Assembly: GCA_934373375.1 (NCBI GenBank)
Contig: CAKROP010000155.1
Coordinates: 1 to 5,664 of the forward strand
DNA from: an uncultured Anaerosacchariphilus sp.
Lineage (GTDB): Bacteria > Bacillota > Clostridia > Lachnospirales > Lachnospiraceae
Reading direction: 5' to 3'
Length of the DNA: 5,664 nucleotides
In this document: piece by piece, positions 1 to 4,320 of the stretch
Layout: each line of letters starts with the position of its first letter
Numbering within the stretch: position 1 is the stretch's first letter
Notes under the pieces: generated by a model
Databases searched by the model: none
Told to the model about the DNA's origin: nothing
What the model saw: only the letters and a program-made list of their open reading frames with translations
Position numbers and translations under genes: made by a program

Positions 1-521
1 GTCCGTATGGTATCAACGGCTGCTCCGTAGAGGCCGAGCTGGGAATGCTGGCAGGTCATGAGGACAATATCCACGTAGAGGAGTCCGGAAAAGCATATAC
101 CGATCCGTCTCTGGTAAAGGAATTTGTAGAGAGAACCGGAATCGATGCTCTGGCAGTTGCTATCGGCACCGCACATGGCTTCTATAAGGCTGCTCCGGAA
201 ATCAAATTTGACCTTCTGGAGGAGATCCGCAAGCAGACAGACGTAGCGCTGGTGCTTCACGGCGGTACTGGTGTACCGGAGGATGATTTCCGCAAATGTG
301 TTGCTATGGGTATGAGCAAGATCAATGTGGGAACAGGACTGAAGAAGGTATATACCGACGCAGTCAGAGAGGCAATCAAGACGCTTCCGGAGACTGAGTA
401 TGACCCGCGTAAGATTGCAGGACCGGGACGTAAGGCAATTGCTGCCGAAATTGCAAGCAAGAGTGATTTCTTCAATTGCAGCGGAAAGGCTCCGGCTGTA
501 CTGAAGAGCATTTACGGCTAA
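1..521 (+). CDS. Class II ketose-bisphosphate aldolase, C-terminal part (5' end outside window)
   Basis: The reading frame is open from base 3 to the TAA at 519-521, giving about 172 residues of a family usually near 280-290. It is a zinc-dependent class II aldolase of the Fba/GatY/KbaY/IolJ group, which reversibly cleaves a ketose (bis)phosphate into dihydroxyacetone phosphate and an aldehyde in the cytoplasm. Visible motifs are VEAELG (codons from base 27), AIGTAHGFYK with a predicted zinc-ligand His at 174-176, LHGGTG with a second His at 258-260, the phosphate-site segment KINVGTG, and the usual family ending DPRK...FNCSGKA. The first zinc His and the catalytic Asp would lie upstream. An internal ATG at 45 is not the start, because homology runs through it. 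The KINVGTG segment differs from the TELK or NTD forms I remember in GatY and Fba, so I do not assign a substrate. The downstream sugar kinase supports a kinase-aldolase pathway. Confidence 0.92.
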   Translation, partial: PYGINGCSVEAELGMLAGHEDNIHVEESGKAYTDPSLVKEFVERTGIDALAVAIGTAHGFYKAAPEIKFDLLEEIRKQTDVALVLHGGTGVPEDDFRKCVAMGMSKINVGTGLKKVYTDAVREAIKTLPETEYDPRKIAGPGRKAIAAEIASKSDFFNCSGKAPAVLKSIYG

Positions 522-545
522 GTCAGAATGTAAAAACAAGAAAAA

Positions 546-577
546 AGGGCAGGTATTTTGAAAAAAGTATCTGCCCT
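546..577 (+). other. Intercistronic RNA hairpin with GAAA tetraloop
   Basis: Arms 546-559 and 564-577 pair over 14 bp around a GAAA loop at 560-563. Two of the pairs are G-U (553/570 and 556/567), so the helix is continuous only in RNA copied as the + strand; in the opposite RNA these become A-C mismatches. No T-run follows on the + strand, so it is not a normal terminator for the operon. It may protect or define an mRNA end between the aldolase and VOC genes. The A-run just before it (541-546) would be a U-tract in minus-strand RNA, so weak termination of antisense transcription is an alternative. Confidence 0.6.
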
Positions 578-600
578 ATGAGTTTAAGGAGGGTTTTATT

Positions 601-1026
601 ATGCTTACAAATTATGTAGAAGGTTATCAGCACATCGGAATTCCTACAGACGATATCAAAAAGACAGAGGAATTCTATCTGGGTCTTGGCTTCAAGCTGA
701 AATGGGAGACTACCTACGGAGGACATCCGGTAAAATTCTTTGAGCACGGCAACATTATTATTGAGACCTATGAGAAGGATGGAGGCGCAACCAACGCCAC
801 CGGCGCTATCGACCACGTAGCTCTGAACTGTACCGATATCGTAACCTGTGTAAAGGAAATCAGAGAAGCAGGCTATTATATCAACGAAGGACCGGCGTTC
901 CTGCCTTACTGGGAGCACGGTGTAGAGTATATCACCATTCTCGGACCGAACCATGAGGTAGTAGAATTTATTCAGAAGTTTGCGTCTGAAGAGGAAAAAG
1001 AAAAGGCGGTGAAGGCACTTGGCTGA
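601..1026 (+). CDS. VOC family (glyoxalase/bleomycin-resistance fold) metalloprotein
   Basis: This 141-residue cytoplasmic protein has the two beta-alpha-beta-beta-beta modules of the vicinal oxygen chelate family. Module one is about residues 6-58 (YQHIGIPTDD, FYLGLGFKL, IIIETYE) and module two about 68-125 (IDHVALNCTD, ITILGPNHEVVEFIQ). His11, Glu55, His72 and Glu122 lie at the expected places for the four metal ligands, so an active metal site is likely. The family includes glyoxalase I, methylmalonyl-CoA epimerase, dioxygenases and resistance proteins; the sequence does not decide between them. The ATG at 601 follows an excellent AAGGAGG at 586-592, eight bases away. The gene is 79 bases after the aldolase, and its end overlaps the kinase gene by eight bases, so it belongs to the sugar operon. 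Removal of methylglyoxal or another aldehyde made near the aldolase step, or an epimerase step on a pathway intermediate, are reasonable but unproven roles. Confidence 0.85.
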   Translation: MLTNYVEGYQHIGIPTDDIKKTEEFYLGLGFKLKWETTYGGHPVKFFEHGNIIIETYEKDGGATNATGAIDHVALNCTDIVTCVKEIREAGYYINEGPAFLPYWEHGVEYITILGPNHEVVEFIQKFASEEEKEKAVKALG

Positions 1027-1984
1027 GATTTGGACAATGGGCGAGACCCTGGTTGAGATTATGAGAACAGAGGTTGACAAGCCTCTGAATGAGACAGCGC
1101 TGTTTTCCGGCCCCTATCCGTCCGGCTCCTCGGCAATTATGATTTCTACGGTTGCGCGGATGGGACACAGCTGCGGAATTATTTCCGGTGTAGGAAAGGA
1201 CGGCTTTGGAGAGTGTATGCTGAACCGTCTGAAGAAGGACGGCGTAGACGTATCGAAGGTTCTGGTAGATCCGGACGGTTCTACAGCCTGTGCCTTTGTA
1301 GCCTACGACAATAAGGGCGACAGAAGATATCTGTTCCATTGGGATGATACTCCGGCAACCAAGGCAGTGATGCCCGATGTGACAGAGCCGTCCCTGAAGG
1401 AAGCTAAGTATCTTCATATCATGGGCTGCGCGCTGACAGCCCGTCTGAGCTATGGCTGGGAGATTGTAAAGACTGCCAGAGCCATGAAGGCCCAGGGAAC
1501 CAAGATCAGCTTTGATCCCAATGTACGGGTGGAGCATCTGACCAATCCGAAGAAGAGTAAGGAATCCTTTGAGATTATCAATGCGGTTTTGGAGATCACC
1601 AATCTCTTTGCGCCGGGTCTGGATGAGCTGAAGCTTCTTACCGGTCTGGATGATGTGGACGCGGCAGTGAAGAAATGCTTTGAGAACCCCAACCTGGAGA
1701 TTCTGATGCTGAAGAACGGAGATAAAGGATCCAAGATCTATACCCGTGATGGTCTGGTGGTAGAGCAGGGGCTTTATAAGGTAAATTGTGTAGATCCCAC
1801 CGGCGCCGGCGATACTTCAATCGGAGCATTTCTGTGCGCTTTGCTGGAGGGTAAGGAACTGAAGGAATGCGCAGAGATTGCGGCGGCAGCCGGAGCACTG
1901 AACGTGGCGGCGTTTGGTCCCATGGAAGGAAAGATCAGCCCGGAAAATGTGCAGGCTATGCGTGATGGAACCTTTCAGTTCTAG
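1019..1984 (+). CDS. PfkB-family carbohydrate kinase
   Basis: This 321-residue ribokinase-fold enzyme transfers phosphate from ATP to a sugar-like substrate. The N-terminal strand IWTMGETLVEI is followed by a substrate-lid region, a GPYPSG...ARMG segment at residues 31-49, GVGKDGFG at 57-64, and the PfkB signature DPTGAGD at 259-265, where Asp265 is the expected catalytic base. Length is normal for the family. The GGxxxN motif of many members is replaced by SGSSAI (35-40), so the usual sugar-contacting Asn is absent. The chosen start is TTG at 1019: it keeps the whole first beta strand, whereas the next ATG (1037) would begin inside it. AAGGCGG at 1003-1009 lies nine bases upstream. Because the start is within the last codons of the VOC gene, translational coupling is likely. 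With the aldolase it suggests phosphorylation before cleavage. 2-keto-3-deoxygluconate, fructose-type or deoxy-keto-gluconate substrates are all possible. Confidence 0.9.
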   Translation: MAEIWTMGETLVEIMRTEVDKPLNETALFSGPYPSGSSAIMISTVARMGHSCGIISGVGKDGFGECMLNRLKKDGVDVSKVLVDPDGSTACAFVAYDNKGDRRYLFHWDDTPATKAVMPDVTEPSLKEAKYLHIMGCALTARLSYGWEIVKTARAMKAQGTKISFDPNVRVEHLTNPKKSKESFEIINAVLEITNLFAPGLDELKLLTGLDDVDAAVKKCFENPNLEILMLKNGDKGSKIYTRDGLVVEQGLYKVNCVDPTGAGDTSIGAFLCALLEGKELKECAEIAAAAGALNVAAFGPMEGKISPENVQAMRDGTFQF

Positions 1985-1994
1985 GAAACGAGCT

Positions 1995-2633
1995 ATGAAG
2001 AGAACATTTCCGAATCCAAGAACACTGCTTATCTTTACAGGCGGACCGGGAACCGGTAAGAGCGGAACGGCCCGCCGCTTCCTGGACTATCTGGGAAATG
2101 ACGAAATTGTAAAGATCAGCTATGACGAGATAAAAGAAAAAAACTGGGATATCTTTGGTTTTGACAATGAGAAGCAGAAGGACAGATTAAACTGGTGGTG
2201 TCTGGAGGAGTTCTATCTGACGATTCAGAAACGGATGTGGGAGAATAAAACCATTCTGATTGAATATCCCTTCTATCAGCGCCATAAGCCGAAGCTGGAG
2301 GAGCTGCTTCAGGAATCCGGCTATGACGCGGTGACCGTGTATCTGTATACCGATCCGGAGACGGTCTACCGGCGAGGAGCAAAGCGGGATGAGGAGGGTG
2401 ACAGACATCCGGGACATCTGCTGACCAGCTACCATAAGGAAACCTACCGGCCGGAGATGCTGCATTCCGTATCCCGGGTTGCGCCAACCTTTGAAGAATT
2501 TACGGCGTCGATCAGCCATAAGGAATATAATATAAACCTGGGGCTGGATATACCGGTGGATGTGACGGATTTCAGTACTATCAGCTATGAGGATATCTAT
2601 CAGAAGATTCTGGCATATGAAAGCAAAGCCTGA
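1995..2633 (+). CDS. P-loop kinase-like ATP-binding protein (AAA_33/zeta-like)
   Basis: This 212-residue protein has a clear Walker A motif, GGPGTGKSG, at residues 16-24, following the hydrophobic strand TLLIFTG. SYDEIK with Asp44 lies where small P-loop kinases hold a substrate-binding acid. A second buried strand, TILIEYPF (86-93), ends near Glu90. YLYTDPETVYRRGAKRD (116-132) resembles the LID arginine region of zeta-toxin, gluconokinase-like and phosphotransferase-like proteins. This points to a small-molecule kinase rather than a ring AAA+ ATPase. No signal peptide or membrane segment is seen. I chose ATG 1995: TAGGA at 1982-1986 is eight bases upstream and the gap after the kinase stop is ten bases. 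A longer in-frame start at 1914 would extend 71 bases into the kinase gene and add residues before the P-loop that look like out-of-frame translation. Its position as last gene of the sugar operon suggests a related substrate. Exact function unknown. Confidence 0.8.
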   Translation: MKRTFPNPRTLLIFTGGPGTGKSGTARRFLDYLGNDEIVKISYDEIKEKNWDIFGFDNEKQKDRLNWWCLEEFYLTIQKRMWENKTILIEYPFYQRHKPKLEELLQESGYDAVTVYLYTDPETVYRRGAKRDEEGDRHPGHLLTSYHKETYRPEMLHSVSRVAPTFEEFTASISHKEYNINLGLDIPVDVTDFSTISYEDIYQKILAYESKA

Positions 2634-2640
2634 GATGTAA

Positions 2641-2680
2641 AAGAAGGAGCGTGTCATCGTTTGATGGCACGCTCCTTCTT
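2641..2680 (+). terminator. Hairpin terminator between convergent transcription units, probably bidirectional
   Basis: Arms 2641-2658 and 2663-2680 form 18 bp with a GTTT loop and one G-U pair (2654/2667). It begins seven bases after the stop of the P-loop gene. No T-run follows on the + strand beyond CTTCTT, so + termination relies mainly on the very stable stem. Read on the minus strand, downstream of asnA, the helix has one A-C mismatch and runs into CTTCTTTTAC, a slightly better U-tract. It plausibly serves both the sugar operon and asnA, whose stop codon is only 17 bases away. Confidence 0.8.
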
Positions 2681-2697
2681 GATGCCGGAAATCAAGT

Positions 2698-3708
2698 TTA
2701 CAGCAGGTTAATACCGCATTTCGCGCATTTCTCCCGCACCTCATCCGGCCAGATGGATACCTGAACCTCGCCGATGTGAGCCTTGCGGAGATAGAACATG
2801 CAGATACGGGACTGGCCGATACCGCCGCCGACGGTGTAGGGCAGTTTTTTCTCCAGAATGGCCTTCTGGAAGGGCAGCTTCGCGCGGTCCTCACAGCCGG
2901 AAAGCTTCAGCTGGCGTGCCAGGGAATCCTCGTCCACACGGATACCCATGGAGGACAGCTCCAGCGCGTGGCCCAGAACCGGGTACCACACGATGATATC
3001 GCCGTTCAAGTGCCAGTCGTCATAGTCCGGCGCCCGTCCGTCGTGGGGTTCGCCATTTGCCAGCTTGTCGCCGATCTCCATGAGGAAGACAGCGCCCTTT
3101 TCCTTGGCAATGATATCCTCGCGCTCCTTGGGTGTCTTATCCGGGTAGAGATCCGCCAGCTCCTGGGTGGTGATGAAGAAGATTTCCTTCGGAAGAATCT
3201 CTTCGATGTAATCATAGCGGATAGCCATGTATTTCTCGGTTTTTTTGAGGGCCTTATAAACCTTGCGTACCGTCTCCTTCAGATATTCCACGTTGCGGTC
3301 CTCTTTCAGGATGATTTTCTCCCAGTCCCACTGATCCACATAGATAGAATGAATGTTGTCGGTGTCCTCATCCCGGCGGATGGCGTTCATGTCGGTGTAG
3401 AGGCCTTCGCCGATGTGGAAGCCGTACTGCTTCAGGGCGTTGCGCTTCCATTTGGCCAGAGAGTGTACGATCTCAGCCGGACGCTCATTCTGCTCCCGGA
3501 TGCCGAAGGTGACGGGGCGCTCCACGCCGTTCAGGTTGTCGTTCAGACCAGATTCCGGGGTGACGAAAAGCGGCGCGGACACGCGCAGCAGGTAAAGCTG
3601 CTCTGCCAGGGACTGCTGGAAAAAGTCTTTGACTGTCTTGATGGCTACCTGGGTGTCATAGAGCCCCAGCGCCGGGGTGTAATCCGTCGGTATGTACAGA
3701 TGTTCCAT
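2698..3708 (-). CDS. asnA: Aspartate-ammonia ligase (asparagine synthetase A)
   Basis: This 336-residue cytoplasmic enzyme makes asparagine from aspartate, ammonia and ATP, giving AMP and pyrophosphate. It matches AsnA along its length (330 residues in E. coli): DNLNG at 57-61, VHSLAKWKR at 81-89, [15 protein letters not shown] at 101-115, [11 protein letters not shown] at 120-130, then [26 protein letters not shown], and GGGIGQSR at 294-301. Asp57, Arg111 and Gln126 fall on E. coli Asp46, Arg100 and Gln116 by spacing, so the active site looks intact. The fold is related to class II aspartyl- and asparaginyl-tRNA synthetases. Compared with E. coli, a short stretch between DYDDW and LNGD is missing. 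ATG at 3708 is preceded by GAGGAG (3718-3723), nine bases away. It faces away from the AspRS gene and converges on the sugar operon, so it forms a separate unit that makes free asparagine. Confidence 0.97.
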   Translation of the reverse strand: MEHLYIPTDYTPALGLYDTQVAIKTVKDFFQQSLAEQLYLLRVSAPLFVTPESGLNDNLNGVERPVTFGIREQNERPAEIVHSLAKWKRNALKQYGFHIGEGLYTDMNAIRRDEDTDNIHSIYVDQWDWEKIILKEDRNVEYLKETVRKVYKALKKTEKYMAIRYDYIEEILPKEIFFITTQELADLYPDKTPKEREDIIAKEKGAVFLMEIGDKLANGEPHDGRAPDYDDWHLNGDIIVWYPVLGHALELSSMGIRVDEDSLARQLKLSGCEDRAKLPFQKAILEKKLPYTVGGGIGQSRICMFYLRKAHIGEVQVSIWPDEVREKCAKCGINLL

Positions 3709-3877
3709 AATCAGTTGCTCCTCATTCTTAAGATTTTAATGCGTTAATACGAAAAATATTTCGGCAAACAGAACCTGGCACATAAAAATTTAAAAATCAC
3801 AAAGAAGTCTGAAAAAAACTCTTGCAATTGAAAAAAGATTGTGCTATATTTCTCGCATAAAAAGTTTGTAACTGCTA
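3709..3877 (-). other. Predicted 5' untranslated region of asnA
   Basis: If asnA starts from the promoter proposed at 3884-3912, its leader is roughly 168 bases. It is very AT-rich and holds a small inverted repeat CGAAA-AATA-TTTCG (3750-3763) and the GAGGAG ribosome binding site. I see no T-box core or terminator hairpin on this strand, so asnA is not obviously controlled by attenuation. A nearer unrecognised promoter would shorten this leader. Confidence 0.35.
3822..3850 (+). promoter_or_regulatory. Sigma-A-type promoter for the T-box/AspRS transcript
   Basis: TTGCAA (3822-3827) and TATATT (3845-3850) are separated by an ideal 17 bases, and TGC just before the -10 makes an extended -10 element. 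The start point would be near 3857, giving a leader of about 400 bases to the attenuator. A second possible -10, TATAAC at 3891-3896, has only a poor -35 (TTGTAA, 19-base spacer) but would fit a shorter leader starting near 3903. Confidence 0.55.
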
Positions 3878-3882
3878 CAAAC
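3864..3882. promoter_or_regulatory. Perfect inverted repeat, candidate operator shared by both promoters
   Basis: GTTTGTA-ACTGC-TACAAAC is a perfect 7+7 dyad with a five-base centre. It lies just downstream of the proposed + strand start and one base downstream of the -10 of the proposed minus-strand promoter, so a dimeric protein bound here could block both. I do not recognise it as a site for a named regulator. It could also act as a small hairpin near the 5' end of either RNA. Confidence 0.5.
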
Positions 3883-3883
3883 G

Positions 3884-3912
3884 ATTATACTATAACGAAA
3901 TGCAAAGAACAA
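3884..3912 (-). promoter_or_regulatory. Sigma-A-type promoter for asnA
   Basis: On the minus strand TTGTTC (3912-3907) and a perfect TATAAT (3889-3884) are 17 bases apart; the start point would be near 3877. The -35 is weak (three of six consensus bases). This promoter points toward the AspRS promoter rather than away from it, so the two transcripts would overlap at their 5' ends by about 20 bases. Confidence 0.45.
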
Positions 3913-4143
3913 GACTCGGATTTTCAGAGGCCGACAGGAATATGGCGTCACCGACTGAGAGCGCTATTTGGATTAGGAAATCTTGATGTTACTTTTCACA
4001 GTCACCATCCCGTGTGGTAGTGTGAATGAAGTGAACAGTACCATCTCGGGAACACTTGGGAGCAGATCGGTCGAACCTGAATTTGCATAGCAGATTCGGA
4101 CGTAGGCCGGTACGGAGCTGTCCACGTTACGGGCATAAAAGAG

Positions 4144-4178
4144 GAAATGTGAGCCTGACGAAAGAGCGGACGCATTTC
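4144..4178 (+). other. T-box leader Stem III
   Basis: GAAATGTG (4144-4151) pairs with CGCATTTC (4171-4178) over eight base pairs with one G-U. It ends immediately before the AATGC that leads into the T-box core, the usual place for Stem III. An alternative small hairpin, CGCAT-TTCA-ATGCG at 4171-4184, overlaps it and would occlude the first core base. Confidence 0.6.
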
Positions 4179-4182
4179 AATG

Positions 4183-4227
4183 CGGGTGGTACCGCGGGAT
4201 TTCTGTTGAATATGAAACCCCGTCCCG
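4183..4227 (+). promoter_or_regulatory. T-box antiterminator
   Basis: CGGG (4183-4186) pairs with CCCG (4224-4227), a seven-base bulge TGGTACC (4187-4193) follows, and GCGGG (4194-4198) pairs with CCCGT (4219-4223). This is the textbook antiterminator with the TGGN bulge that captures the tRNA CCA end. The variable base is T4190, which would pair with discriminator A73 or wobble with G73. Its 3' half is shared with the 5' arm of the terminator, giving mutually exclusive folds. Confidence 0.85.
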
Positions 4228-4259
4228 GAATAGGAATATTCCGGGACGGGGTTCTTTTT
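4216..4259 (+). terminator. Rho-independent attenuator of the T-box leader
   Basis: Arms 4216-4232 and 4237-4253 form a perfect 17-bp G+C-rich stem capped by a GGAA (GNRA-type) tetraloop, followed by C and five T residues at 4255-4259. This is the default fold when charged tRNA is bound or tRNA is absent. Its 5' arm contains the bases used by the antiterminator. Confidence 0.93.
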
Positions 4260-4304
4260 ATATCCTGCCCGGAAGACAAACAACCCAATGGGCAATTTAT
4301 TCGA

Positions 4305-4313
4305 AAGGTAGGA
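4305..4313 (+). promoter_or_regulatory. Ribosome binding site deciding the AspRS start
   Basis: AAGGTAGGA lies seven bases before ATG 4321 when measured from its end. The alternative in-frame ATG at 4330 would be 16 bases away, so 4321 is preferred. The site is outside the attenuator, so control appears transcriptional and not by masking of the site. Confidence 0.6.
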
Positions 4314-4320
4314 AAACAAG

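Larger units (their letters stand above)
3900..4260 (+). ncRNA. T-box leader (tRNA-sensing riboswitch) upstream of the AspRS gene
   Basis: The core GGGTGGTACCGCG at 4184-4196 matches the T-box consensus and is followed by competing antiterminator and terminator structures, then the synthetase gene. Uncharged tRNA should bind its anticodon in Stem I and its CCA end in the core, stabilising the antiterminator and allowing transcription. The 5' boundary is uncertain. Possible helices in the 5' part include 3900-3906 with 4082-4088, 3921-3927 with 3955-3961, and 3987-4000 with 4021-4037 (two small bulges). I could not fit a standard Stem I with the usual AGAGAG and GGTTGG apical motifs, so the specifier codon is not read with confidence. 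AAC (Asn) triplets at 4034-4036 and 4074-4076 are candidates. The gene function predicts response to tRNA(Asn) or tRNA(Asp). Confidence 0.88.

Noticed and set aside
546..577. Terminator ending the aldolase transcript
   Set aside because: No U-tract follows on the + strand, so I list it as a hairpin of unknown role.
523..1080. Minus-strand open frame across the VOC gene
   Set aside because: It lies opposite a well-supported VOC gene with an ideal ribosome binding site and shows no family motif.
1914..1994. Upstream ATG extension of the P-loop gene
   Set aside because: It would overlap the sugar kinase by 71 bases, and the added residues look like frame-shifted kinase sequence; ATG 1995 has a proper binding site.
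2776..3747. Long + strand open frame of 323 codons opposite asnA
   Set aside because: It mirrors the codon pattern of asnA, whose motifs are complete on the other strand; it has no recognisable domain of its own.
3709..4320. Insertion sequence, tRNA gene or CRISPR in the large intergenic region
   Set aside because: No transposase remnant, terminal repeats, tRNA cloverleaf or spaced repeats were seen; promoters and the T-box account for most of it.
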